From Verrucomicrobiota bacterium (GTDB lineage Bacteria > Verrucomicrobiota > Verrucomicrobiia > Chthoniobacterales > UBA10450), in contig QHOM01000196.1 in assembly GCA_003218785.1 (NCBI GenBank), forward strand, positions 1 through 15,998: DNA of 15,998 bases, written 5' to 3'. Below, piece after piece: positions 6,101 through 12,871 of the stretch. The first letter of the stretch is position 1, and the number at the start of each line of letters is the position of its first letter. The notes beneath the pieces are model-generated. The model had not been told where the DNA came from, searched no databases, and saw only the letters and a program-made list of their open reading frames with translations. Made by a program: the position numbers and the translations under genes.

Positions 6101-7246
6101 ATGCAACCGGACCCAGGCGGACTTCTTCAACGATTGAAACCGCTGTTCCTGGAGAATTTCGAGAAGTTCGGTGAGTTGGGCGCCGCTGTTTCTGTTTGGC
6201 AAGATGGGAGACCGATTCTCGATCTTTACGGTGGATTTCAGGACGCACGCCGCCAAAAACCGTGGAGCAAGGACACCCTCATCCTCATCTGGTCTGCGAC
6301 AAAGGGAGTTGGCAGCGCATGTGTCCTGCACGCCCTGCAGGAACATAAGATCGACATTGACCGGCGGGTCGCCGAGTTTTGGCCAGAATTTGCGCAGGCC
6401 GGCAAAGAACAAGTCACGCTTGCGCAGTTGCTTTCGCATCAAGCCGGGCTTTGCGCCTTGGATCGACGCGTAGATGTTCTCGATCACGGCGCAGTTATTC
6501 GAGCGCTCGAAACGCAAAGACCATTGTGGCCGCCCGGAACTGCTCATGGCTATCATGCCCGCACGTTTGGCTTTCTTCTCGACGAACTCGTGCGTCGACT
6601 CGCGGGAAAGACCTTATCGGATTATTGGCACGAAATTTTTGCCCGGCCGCTTAATCTCGATCTTTGGATCGGTTTGCCCGAAAAGGAGAATCCGCGCGTG
6701 GCCACGATTTACGCTGCGAAAAGCGGGAAACCGCCGGAACCAAAGCAATTCTACCTCGATCTTGTTACACCGGGCACGCTGGCGCGCAAAACGTTCACGT
6801 CACCGTACGGATTGCAGGCGATCAGCGCGATGAACACTACTGCAATACGCGCGAAGTCGATTATTTCTTTCGGTGGGATCGGGAGCGCCTCGGCGATTGC
6901 AAAATTTTACTCCGTGCTCGCCAATGGCGGAAAATGGGATAATCGCACGTTTTTCTCGGAGCAAACGATCGAATGGATGACAACAGCGCTGGCGGATGGC
7001 ATTGACCGCGTCTTTCAAATACCGACAGCGTTTTCCGCAGGGTTCATGAAAGATGCACGGAACACAACGCCTAGAATCTTCGGCCCTTCGCCGGTTGCCT
7101 TCGGACATCCCGGAGCGGGCGGCAGCCACGCCTTTGCCGATCCCGCAAACGGGATTGCGTTCGCTTACGTGATGAATCAAATGGAGCAATCGCTGCTGCC
7201 TAACGAGAAATCCTTGCGGCTCGTGGACGCGATTTATCAGATGTAG
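6101..7246 (+). CDS. beta-lactamase-fold serine hydrolase (class C/EstB-like)
   Basis: Serine esterase or peptidase-like hydrolase of 381 residues, with the penicillin-binding-protein/class C fold. The nucleophile motif is WSATKG with S65 and K68. The second motif is the Tyr in HGYHARTFGFLLDELVRR (Y151), as in EstB-type esterases rather than YxN of AmpC. The third is FGHPGAGGSHAFADP (around H336). WIGLPE after the core is also EstB-like. There is no signal peptide, so it is likely cytosolic, which argues for esterase/lipase over antibiotic hydrolysis. I chose the ATG at 6101. An in-frame TTG at 6065 lies inside the repeat and would translate it. Repeats of the same type flank both sides of the gene, and the stop TAG is part of the second one. 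The true substrate is unknown. Confidence 0.9.
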   Translation: MQPDPGGLLQRLKPLFLENFEKFGELGAAVSVWQDGRPILDLYGGFQDARRQKPWSKDTLILIWSATKGVGSACVLHALQEHKIDIDRRVAEFWPEFAQAGKEQVTLAQLLSHQAGLCALDRRVDVLDHGAVIRALETQRPLWPPGTAHGYHARTFGFLLDELVRRLAGKTLSDYWHEIFARPLNLDLWIGLPEKENPRVATIYAAKSGKPPEPKQFYLDLVTPGTLARKTFTSPYGLQAISAMNTTAIRAKSIISFGGIGSASAIAKFYSVLANGGKWDNRTFFSEQTIEWMTTALADGIDRVFQIPTAFSAGFMKDARNTTPRIFGPSPVAFGHPGAGGSHAFADPANGIAFAYVMNQMEQSLLPNEKSLRLVDAIYQM

Positions 7247-7306
7247 TGGCAGACGTGTCGCCTGCGAAATTTGAAGAATGCAGCCGGCACGGCTGCCGCT
7301 GCAGGC
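7242..7306. repeat. REP/BIME-like double hairpin 3
   Basis: TGTAG at 7242-7246 supplies the stop TAG of the serine hydrolase. A near-perfect stem follows (GCAGACG / CGCCTGC around a TGT loop, one mismatch), then a perfect one (GCAGCCG 7280-7286 / CGGCTGC 7290-7296, loop GCA). The distal foot is CTGC instead of CTAC, so this copy is slightly decayed. It ends just before the convergent yjbQ stop at 7310. Confidence 0.65.
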
Positions 7307-7309
7307 TAT

Positions 7310-7729
7310 TCATTCACCGATGATCGTAATGGAAATCTTCCGCCGATGCGGTGCACGCCGATGCTCAAACAGAAAAATACCCTGCCAGGTTCCCAGCTGC
7401 AATTTTCCGTCGACAATCGGCACTGTCTCGCTCGTTCGCGTCAAGACCATGCGAATGTGCGACGGCATGTCATCGCTTCCTTCCGAACCGTGCGTGAAGT
7501 AATCTGCATCTTCTGGCACCAAACGATTGAAGAATTCCTCCACGTCATGTCGCGCGGTGGGATCTGCATTCTCCATGATGATCACGCTGCAACTCGTGTG
7601 CCGAACAAAAACGGTGATCGTCCCATTGCGCAGACCGCTCTTATCGACCTTCGCCTGGATGTCGTTGGTGATTTCGTACATCCCCTTACCGTTGGTACGC
7701 ACTTCGAGTACTTCGTGGTGAATACGCAT
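7310..7729 (-). CDS. yjbQ: YjbQ/UPF0047 family protein
   Basis: A 139-residue cytosolic protein of the UPF0047 family, typically 130-140 residues and forming trimers. Some members show weak thiamin-phosphate synthase activity, but the cellular role is unsettled. Conserved pieces are VRHTSCSVIIMENAD (His-Thr-Ser and Glu-Asn), FFNRLVPED, YFTHGSEGSDDMPSHIRM, and the C-terminal GKLQLGTWQGIFLFEHR strand pair. The ATG at 7727-7729 (MRIHHEVLEV) gives the family length; the frame is open to 7852, but that would overlap hpt and add 41 unlike residues. It is divergent from hpt, with 80 bases between the starts, and converges on the serine hydrolase gene across double hairpin 3. Confidence 0.92.
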   Translation of the reverse strand: MRIHHEVLEVRTNGKGMYEITNDIQAKVDKSGLRNGTITVFVRHTSCSVIIMENADPTARHDVEEFFNRLVPEDADYFTHGSEGSDDMPSHIRMVLTRTSETVPIVDGKLQLGTWQGIFLFEHRRAPHRRKISITIIGE

Positions 7730-7754
7730 GCGATTCAGAATAACACTGGCAGAA

Positions 7755-7783
7755 ATAATAGTCGCACGTTGATCTTTGCCGAA
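7755..7783 (-). promoter_or_regulatory. weak candidate sigma-70 promoter for yjbQ
   Basis: In the 80-base divergent spacer the minus strand has TATTAT (opposite 7755-7760), and 17 bases upstream TTCGGC (opposite 7778-7783), a poor -35. This spacer must hold the promoters of both yjbQ and hpt; nothing stronger was seen for hpt. Confidence 0.2.
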
Positions 7784-7809
7784 GCTGATGGCCTGATAGT
7801 TACTTGTCG

Positions 7810-8355
7810 ATGCAAGGCAATCTTGAGCGCGTGCTGTTTGATGAGCCGGCAATTAACCGGCGTCTGGATGAGCTCGCTGGGCAAATTTCAAATGACTATC
7901 GCCACCGGGAATTGACCGTGATCGCGGTCTTAAACGGGAGCCTGATATTCATGGCGGAGTTGCTGCGTCGGATTCAACTGCCGTTGAAGCTGGATTGCCT
8001 GAGCGTGGTGAGTTATGACGGGAAAGCGCAAACGAGCGGCGAGGTGATTTTCAAGCAGGTCACGCTGCCCGATGTGGTTGATCGGCATGCTTTGATTCTC
8101 GACGACATCCTGGATAGCGGTCGCACGCTCGCAGCTATTCGGGAGAAATTGGAAACAGCCAAACCGCGAAGCATTCGAGTTTGCGTGCTGCTTAGTAAAA
8201 AAAAGCAACGCGCGCGGGATGTTGTTGCAGATTATGTCGGGTTTGAAATCGAGGACGAATTTGTTGTCGGTTACGGGCTCGATTTCATGGAACGCTATCG
8301 CAACCTGCCCTATATTGGGGTGCTGCGGAAAGAATTGATTGTGCAACCAGGCTGA
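7810..8355 (+). CDS. hpt: hypoxanthine phosphoribosyltransferase
   Basis: Purine-salvage enzyme of 181 residues that converts hypoxanthine (often also guanine) and PRPP to IMP/GMP. The PRPP-binding loop is HALILDDILDSGRTLAAI. Upstream are the conserved VIAVLNGSLIFMAELLRRI strand-loop-helix and SYDGKAQTSGEV; the C-terminal FVVGYGLDF and RNLPYIGVL are typical of bacterial Hpt. Two starts are possible: TTG 7804 and ATG 7810. I prefer the ATG. The moaD-like gene starts five bases after its stop, so the two form an operon. It is divergent from yjbQ. Confidence 0.95.
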   Translation: MQGNLERVLFDEPAINRRLDELAGQISNDYRHRELTVIAVLNGSLIFMAELLRRIQLPLKLDCLSVVSYDGKAQTSGEVIFKQVTLPDVVDRHALILDDILDSGRTLAAIREKLETAKPRSIRVCVLLSKKKQRARDVVADYVGFEIEDEFVVGYGLDFMERYRNLPYIGVLRKELIVQPG

Positions 8356-8360
8356 TTGCG

Positions 8361-8606
8361 ATGAACGTGCACGTCCAGTTTTATGCGCAGTTGCGCGACT
8401 TGGCCGGCGCATCCGAATTAAATGTCGATCTTCCGGACAAAGCTACCATTGGCGATCTACTGGCAAGAATTTATGAAGAAATGCCGGCATTGCGCTCCCG
8501 AGACAAAAGCCTTCTCATCGGTGCGGGCGTGGAGTTTGTTGATCGCAATCACGAGCTGAAACCGGGCGATGAGATTTCAATCATGCCGCCAGTGCAAGGC
8601 GGGTGA
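8361..8606 (+). CDS. moaD: MoaD/ThiS-family ubiquitin-like sulfur carrier
   Basis: An 81-residue beta-grasp protein ending in Gly-Gly (PPVQGG). The terminal glycine is normally adenylated and turned into a thiocarboxylate that gives its sulfur to molybdopterin (MoaD) or another acceptor. The MoaD look comes from VQFYAQLRDLAGASE near the start, the DKATIGDLLARI helix and GDEISIMPPVQGG at the end. It is five bases downstream of hpt. No moaE or other molybdenum cofactor gene is in the window, so MoaD rather than another carrier is likely but not proven by context. Confidence 0.88.
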   Translation: MNVHVQFYAQLRDLAGASELNVDLPDKATIGDLLARIYEEMPALRSRDKSLLIGAGVEFVDRNHELKPGDEISIMPPVQGG

Positions 8607-8850
8607 TGAAGCCTAAATCATAGAGCAAGATCGAGAGATTTGATTCGCTCGCTTCCCGTTCGCTCAGCCTTTGGCCTCCCCGTCCATGTCGCGGCTTCCC
8701 CAGTCGCTCCATTCTCGACTTCGCTCGAAATGACAAAGTGCCGCCGGTGAAGGTGGGATGAGCCCAGGAGGCAGAAGTCAGACGGACCTTCGTTTGCTTT
8801 GTTTCCTTCTGTAAAGATCCCCGTTTATTCGTGTCTATTCGTGGTTTCAA
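8607..8850. repeat. convergent spacer made of dispersed repeat fragments
   Basis: This 244-base spacer between moaD and yajQ has no convincing gene. It holds, in order, a TCGCTCGCTTCCCGTTCGCTC-like block, a stretch whose reverse complement reads TTTGTCATTTCGAGCG (8714-8738 region), and ATTCGTGTCTATTCGTGGTT (8827-8846) touching the yajQ stop. The last shares the ATTCGTG unit with the rpiB-dnaJ spacer. An 89-codon open frame on the minus strand only translates these repeats. Confidence 0.5.
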
Positions 8851-9336
8851 TTAGTCGCGAAGGTTTTTAAAGCCCATCGCGACACCGAAGTCGCGACTGC
8901 GTACGAATTGGATAACGGCTTGAAGGTCGTCCCTCTTTTTTCCCGAGACGCGAATTTGTCGATCTTGCAACTGGCTTTGCACCTTGAAACCTTGCGATTT
9001 AATCGCCTGAATGATCTCCTTCGCCTTATTTCCTTCGAGGCCCTGCCGAATTTTTAATTCCTGCCGGGCGTGACCGACGGATGAGATCGCGGGCTCTTCG
9101 TGCTCGATATTTCGTAAGTCGACCCCGCGCTTCGAAAGTTTGCTAATTACAATTTCGCGCAGTCCTCGCAAGCGGGCGGCATCTTCAGCGGTGAGCGTGA
9201 TTTTCTCTTTGTCGGCGAGAATTTCAGCGGTTGTCTCCTTGAAATCGAAACGAGTACCAAGTTCTTTACGCGCCTGATTGAGCGCGTTATCAACTTCCTG
9301 GTTGTCGATTTCTGAAACGATGTCGAATGAGGGCAT
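8851..9336 (-). CDS. yajQ: YajQ family nucleotide-binding protein (UPF0234)
   Basis: A 161-residue cytosolic protein with the two-domain YajQ fold. The family start MPSFDIVSEIDNQEVDNALNQ is exact. The other conserved blocks are GTRFDFK (27-33), the Lys-rich strand at about 44-52, GLEGNKAKEIIQAIK, KVQSQLQDRQIRVSGKKRDDLQ and the terminal DFGVAMGFKN(L/F)RD. Members bind nucleotides, and in Xanthomonas one acts as a cyclic-di-GMP effector; here the ligand is unknown. It follows the lipoprotein gene on the same strand by 76 bases, and that leader contains a GATTGTG tandem repeat. Confidence 0.95.
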   Translation of the reverse strand: MPSFDIVSEIDNQEVDNALNQARKELGTRFDFKETTAEILADKEKITLTAEDAARLRGLREIVISKLSKRGVDLRNIEHEEPAISSVGHARQELKIRQGLEGNKAKEIIQAIKSQGFKVQSQLQDRQIRVSGKKRDDLQAVIQFVRSRDFGVAMGFKNLRD

Positions 9337-9341
9337 TTTCC

Positions 9342-9376
9342 GATTGCGGATTTTAGATTGTGGATTGTGGATTGAT
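9342..9376. repeat. GATTGTG-type short tandem repeat
   Basis: GATTGCG, GATTTTA, GATTGTG, GATTGTG and GATTGATC run head to tail just upstream of the yajQ start. These are heptamer copies with one diverged unit. It lies in the leader of yajQ. Function is not evident. Confidence 0.45.
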
Positions 9377-9412
9377 CAAGTCCCGAAAAGATTCGAGACA
9401 AATCATTGCGCG

Positions 9413-10099
9413 TTACGGACCAGCTTCCACGACTTTTATGTTGCCCTCCTTCTCGCGCATTGTAACTGCGGCTTCGCCTCCGCCACGGATTAACATGTCG
9501 ATCTTTGTGATTTCTTTGGTCCCGCGCTTGGGTGATTCCTCGAAATCATTCGTAATTTTTCCGTCGCCGGTTTCAGCGATCAGATGAAAAGCAGCGTCAC
9601 CTGGAAGGAAGGCCGAGGCATTTCCGCGGGCGATATTTGCTTGGATTGAAAATTTTCCGGGCTCCCACCAATCGTAAGCCAACGTGAGCGTGCCGCGGCC
9701 CAGCGAAAAGATCGCATCACTGAAACAGTTATGATCAAACATCTGGCCGCTCCCCAACCGGGCGAACACGGTTTGGCCATGCATTCCGTCCACCAGAACT
9801 TCGCCGTTGGCTAATTCCAATCGCGATAGGTTGGCGGTTTGTGGAAGGACGATGGTGTAATCGACTGTGCCGGAGCGATCAAACAAGCCGCATCTCTGTT
9901 TCGGGAAAAAATTTGTTTCAATTGAGACGGAGCCTGGCCGCACAGAAACATTGACCACGATCTGCTTCAGCCGCTCGGGCGTGTAGGCCCTTTTGGTCGC
10001 CTGCGTGCGGTCTGTAGCCGAGCCGCAGCTGACAAGTGACAACACGCACGCGGCAAGTATTAGGGGAAAGCTCTGCCGGCTAATAATTGCTAATCGCAC
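9413..10099 (-). CDS. lipoprotein with DUF4097-like beta repeats
   Basis: A secreted lipoprotein of 228 residues. A hydrophobic N-terminus (about 3-22) ends in the lipobox LVSC with Cys25 as lipid anchor. The rest is beta-rich, with short strands repeating 'ANLSRLELANGEVLVDGMHG', 'HLIAETGDGKITNDF' and 'REKEGNIKVVEA'. This pattern of TGDG and GNI turns is that of DUF4097/putative adhesin right-handed beta folds. I chose the GTG at 10099; the TTG at 10105 is an alternative that adds two residues. Either way the gene starts inside the last codons of the 105-aa gene, so the two are coupled. Function in the family is unknown. Confidence 0.7.
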   Translation of the reverse strand: MRLAIISRQSFPLILAACVLSLVSCGSATDRTQATKRAYTPERLKQIVVNVSVRPGSVSIETNFFPKQRCGLFDRSGTVDYTIVLPQTANLSRLELANGEVLVDGMHGQTVFARLGSGQMFDHNCFSDAIFSLGRGTLTLAYDWWEPGKFSIQANIARGNASAFLPGDAAFHLIAETGDGKITNDFEESPKRGTKEITKIDMLIRGGGEAAVTMREKEGNIKVVEAGP

Positions 10100-10397
10100 G
10101 AACAAATTCCATCAACGCATGTGCGTTGCTGATCAAGGGAAGAAGTGCCGTGACGGCCATGACCACAAAAAGGCTGGCTTCACCCCAGAAATCGTGGCGC
10201 GCTTCGTTTTTGAGGTAGTCGCCCGTAATATTCCAAAACGATCGCGCGGCCGGATGCACAAATTTCGCGCTCGAATGTTCGAATGAGACAGAATGGTAGT
10301 TATAATCCGTGATGGGCGATCGGCGAGCTTTGTACATGGTGAACTCGAGCGAGTCGCGGCGGCTGGCATTATAGGTTGTCAATGGTGTTGGTTTCAT
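10080..10397 (-). CDS. hypothetical 105-residue protein with one C-terminal membrane helix
   Basis: Not recognised. ATG at 10395-10397 with a short GGA five bases before. The N-terminal part (MKPTPLTTYNASRRDSLEF, then a polar stretch rich in Ser, His and Tyr up to about residue 65) is hydrophilic. SLFVVMAVTALLPLISNAHAL near the C-terminus is a probable membrane span, so it is probably tail-anchored. It overlaps the start of the lipoprotein gene by about 20 bases, which implies a shared transcript. It lies about 200 bases downstream of the DUF2231 gene and may be the next member of that operon. The frame is open back to 10598, but the extra segment looks non-coding. Confidence 0.5.
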   Translation of the reverse strand: MKPTPLTTYNASRRDSLEFTMYKARRSPITDYNYHSVSFEHSSAKFVHPAARSFWNITGDYLKNEARHDFWGEASLFVVMAVTALLPLISNAHALMEFVRAISNY

Positions 10398-10598
10398 AGT
10401 TCCAATAGTTTGTTGTTTCCCGTGAGATGCGCAGCGCATTCCAATTGGATTCAAAATTTGTCGCTGTGCGATTAATTTTCTCCAACGCGCGTTTTTACGT
10501 TTCCCGGCAGTGCATTCCCCGCCGTCCTTTGCCGCGTCTAGCAGCCCAGCCAGACAGAACATGCGAACTTGGAGGGTTGAGCTCCCGTCACGTACCAC

Positions 10599-11066
10599 TC
10601 AGGGCGTTTCAACGCCGCTGAGAATCCCGCCTAGGTGGCCGGTGAGCGTGATTATCGCCAGCGCGAGCAACGTCACTGCGAAATAAGCATAACCCGGCGA
10701 CATGCCTTTAGCGCGAAGGCGCGAGCGCATCCACCAAAGCAAAAAAATCAGCGAAGCCGAAGTCAGCGCGCAGATCATGTGCAGCCGTAAATTGCCCTTG
10801 AGGGCCGCGCCTTCGAGTTGCCATCGCCACGCTCCCAATCCAGTGGCGATCGCCAGCGGGACGGTCAGCGCGGCGCCGACAAGATTGTAATAAGCGACCG
10901 CTGCAAAAACCGGTTGCTTGCGCCAGACCGCCAGTAACTCGAAGACCGCGCTCGCAATAAAGAGCGCAATCGGGAAATGAATGATGACTGGATGCTGCGC
11001 GTGTCCCGCGAGGAGCGCGGCCTTCAGATCGAAGGGATTCGTGGAAGCCACGAGAAATAGTTTCAT
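10599..11066 (-). CDS. DUF2231 domain integral membrane protein
   Basis: A 155-residue multi-spanning inner-membrane protein. The DUF2231 signature HPVIIHFPIALFIASAVFELL (about 25-45) opens the first helix pair. A second region reads GAALTVPLAIATGLGAWRW, a third LRLHMICALTSASLIFLLWW, and a last helix ends in TLTGHLGGILSGV. The conserved histidines in the helices (HPVIIHF, LRLHM, TGHLGG) suggest haem or metal contact, which is inference. ATG at 11064-11066. It follows the cupredoxin gene by 45 bases on the same strand. DUF2231 proteins are often near cytochrome or copper genes, which fits here. Function is unknown. Confidence 0.87.
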   Translation of the reverse strand: MKLFLVASTNPFDLKAALLAGHAQHPVIIHFPIALFIASAVFELLAVWRKQPVFAAVAYYNLVGAALTVPLAIATGLGAWRWQLEGAALKGNLRLHMICALTSASLIFLLWWMRSRLRAKGMSPGYAYFAVTLLALAIITLTGHLGGILSGVETP

Positions 11067-11111
11067 AACGCTGCCGCTTCGAGGTCCTGGTAAGTGGGCA
11101 CCAATCGTTCA

Positions 11112-11486
11112 TCACGACTTCACCACCACGATTGTCCCAGTCATCTTTGGGTGGACGGAGCAAAAATAGGTGTAAGTACCGGGAGCACCCGCTGTGATTG
11201 TGAACTCTTGATCTGTGTCGAGCGCGGTCGATTTCTTAAACTGCTTCTCGACACTCACCACGGTGTGCGGTTCTTCGTCCCGATTGATCCACGTAATCTT
11301 TTCTCCAGACTTCACGGTTAAGGTCTGGGGATTGAAGGCGAAGTCTTTGATCTCTATTCTATTTTGCTTGTTGCCGGTGGTATCGACTTCCTTCATTTCG
11401 CCAGCGAATGCGAAGATAGATAGATTGAGGAAAGTGATGGCGCATAATAGTGCCATTTTCTTATTTCTTGGATTCAGTGTATTCAT
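11112..11486 (-). CDS. cupredoxin (plastocyanin/amicyanin-like type-1 copper protein)
   Basis: A small exported blue-copper electron-transfer protein of 124 residues. The signal peptide has a basic N-terminus (NPRNKK, 5-10), a hydrophobic core (MALLCAITFLNLSIFAFA, 11-28) and likely cleavage after AFA. All four copper ligands are visible: H74 (EEPHTVVS), then C109, H112 and M115 in YFCSVHPKM. The IKDFAFNPQTLTVKSGEKITWIN stretch is the first beta-sheet of this family. The ATG at 11486 follows the metallophosphoesterase stop by 23 bases; an in-frame ATG at 11456 is a possible alternative. The leader is rich in AACCTAACC and has no ribosome site. It probably passes electrons in the periplasm; the partner is not identified. 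Confidence 0.93.
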   Translation of the reverse strand: MNTLNPRNKKMALLCAITFLNLSIFAFAGEMKEVDTTGNKQNRIEIKDFAFNPQTLTVKSGEKITWINRDEEPHTVVSVEKQFKKSTALDTDQEFTITAGAPGTYTYFCSVHPKMTGTIVVVKS

Positions 11487-11509
11487 AGTTAGGTTAGGTT
11501 TGGTTAGGC

Positions 11510-12472
11510 TTAACTGAGGTTGGAATCGACGACCGCGAGGGCGGTTTTGCCTTGCTTATACTGGACGCTCGTTAGGCCTAGCATGCTGCGCAGTTTTTCA
11601 GCCGGCACTTTCATAGGACCGGGCGACGGCGCGGTTCCAGGAGCTGGCTGGGGGAAGGCAGTAGACATCGCAGTGTGGAAAGTCACGTTACCTTCGACTT
11701 TCTGGAGCACCTGGTGGATGTGACCGTTAAGCACAGTCACTGAGCCGAAGCGCTTCAAATATCCCAAAGCGCGTTCGCTATCGCTCGTGCCCCAGCCCCA
11801 GTCGGGATAGACTGTCCAGAGCGGGATATGCGCGAAGACAACAATCGGCGTGTCCGCGCCAAGACCTTTCACGTCGTCTTCCAGCCATTCGAGCTGCTCG
11901 TCGCCGAGTTGACCCAGACCGCCGGCCTGAAGGTCCAGGACGTTGACCAGTCCAATAAAGTGGACTCCGTTTTTGTTAAAACTGTACCAGCCGGAGCCCT
12001 TGGCTTCGACGCTCTTTAAATAACGCTCACGGTAGAGCTTTCCGCCATCGTTAAGCACATCGTGCTCTCCGGGAACATAGAAAACGTCCTTGGTCCGGCA
12101 GCTTTTGAACACTTGATCGAAGGTGTCAAACTCCTCTGGCTTCGACAACTGCGTAATATCCCCCGTGTGAATAAGGAAAGCCGGCGGAGTGGGCATCGCG
12201 TTGATGCGATCGAGCGCAATTTGGAATGTCGCAGTGACATCCTTATTAGCATCTTTGTTGAACCCGATATGGCTGTCGCTGATTTGCAGAAAGCTAAGAT
12301 CTGTAGCTGGCAATGGCGCCCCAGCCTTCGCGATTTGAGCAAGTGTTCTCGATACTAACACGCCGCCGCTGATGGTCCAGAGCAGGCCGGTACCGGCCCA
12401 GGCCATGCATTGCAGAAAGCCGCGTCGGTCAATACCGTCATGTTCGTGATCGTGAGAAATGTAATCGGACAT
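11510..12472 (-). CDS. Tat-exported calcineurin-like metallophosphoesterase
   Basis: A two-metal phosphoesterase of 320 residues. The N-terminus has a Tat signal: DRRGFLQCMAWAGTGLL with R16-R17, then a hydrophobic stretch to about 45. Metal motifs follow in order: ISDSHIG (D66, H68), HTGDI (D105), VPGEHDV (E136, H137), FAHIPLW and LNGHIHQV. The usual Asn of GNHD is Glu (GEHD). His/Asp-rich HDHEHD (7-12) precedes the twin arginines. The substrate is unknown. I prefer the ATG at 12472; a GTG at 12520 would add 16 residues. It lies 54 bases after the 98-aa gene and 23 before the cupredoxin gene. As a Tat substrate it links functionally to tatA at the other end of the cluster. Confidence 0.93.
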   Translation of the reverse strand: MSDYISHDHEHDGIDRRGFLQCMAWAGTGLLWTISGGVLVSRTLAQIAKAGAPLPATDLSFLQISDSHIGFNKDANKDVTATFQIALDRINAMPTPPAFLIHTGDITQLSKPEEFDTFDQVFKSCRTKDVFYVPGEHDVLNDGGKLYRERYLKSVEAKGSGWYSFNKNGVHFIGLVNVLDLQAGGLGQLGDEQLEWLEDDVKGLGADTPIVVFAHIPLWTVYPDWGWGTSDSERALGYLKRFGSVTVLNGHIHQVLQKVEGNVTFHTAMSTAFPQPAPGTAPSPGPMKVPAEKLRSMLGLTSVQYKQGKTALAVVDSNLS

Positions 12473-12526
12473 AATTATTTGGTTCTTAAGGTTGGTTTGT
12501 TTGGTAAGATTGCTTTTCACCTGTGT

Positions 12527-12823
12527 TTACTGATTTCGCGCGACTTTATTCCGGAAATCTTTGGCAGTGAATTTGCGACCCTGAATTTCTTGCTCTGACG
12601 GGAGTGAAGTGTCGCCGCCTTCAATAGCTAATTTAGGTTCCGTGTCCTTGGCATGAGCCGACTTCCAAGTCTCAGGCTCCTTACCGCGAACAGGATTGAG
12701 AAGGGCCAAAGCAACAAACAGAGCGAACGCTAGCGTGCCCATATTCAGGTGCCTCAGAAGCGCAGAGAGCATCGACACGCTGCTAACCGAGCTCTTATGA
12801 TAGTGAACGGGAGAAGCTGACAT
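12527..12823 (-). CDS. 98-residue membrane-anchored hypothetical protein
   Basis: Not recognised. ATG at 12821-12823 is preceded by AAAGG eight bases upstream, one of the better ribosome sites in the window. The N-terminal 27 residues are Ser/His-rich, LNMGTLAFALFVALALL (about 27-43) is one probable membrane helix, and the tail (about 48-98) is charged and rich in Lys, Glu and Asp. That suggests a bitopic protein with a small outer domain, or an uncleaved signal. It is the first gene after the inferred ECF-type promoter and is followed by the metallophosphoesterase, so it is likely co-expressed with that export module. A longer ATG start at 12853 would cover the palindrome; I judge it less likely. 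Confidence 0.55.
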   Translation of the reverse strand: MSASPVHYHKSSVSSVSMLSALLRHLNMGTLAFALFVALALLNPVRGKEPETWKSAHAKDTEPKLAIEGGDTSLPSEQEIQGRKFTAKDFRNKVARNQ

Positions 12824-12851
12824 AACGGAAGCCTTTCGTTTTTTGGATTTC

Positions 12852-12871
12852 AATAACTGTTTTCAGTTATT
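12852..12871 (-). promoter_or_regulatory. perfect palindrome in the leader of the 98-aa/metallophosphoesterase operon
   Basis: AATAACTG (12852-12859), loop TTTT and CAGTTATT (12864-12871) form a perfect 8-bp inverted repeat. It starts at the downstream edge of the inferred -10 element and lies about 28 bases before the start codon. It could be an operator or an mRNA 5' hairpin. No T-run follows on the minus strand, so it is unlikely to be a terminator. Confidence 0.4.

Noticed and set aside
7271..7915. 214-codon plus-strand open frame spanning yjbQ and the hpt start
   Set aside because: It begins inside a REP-like hairpin and is antisense to the conserved yjbQ product.
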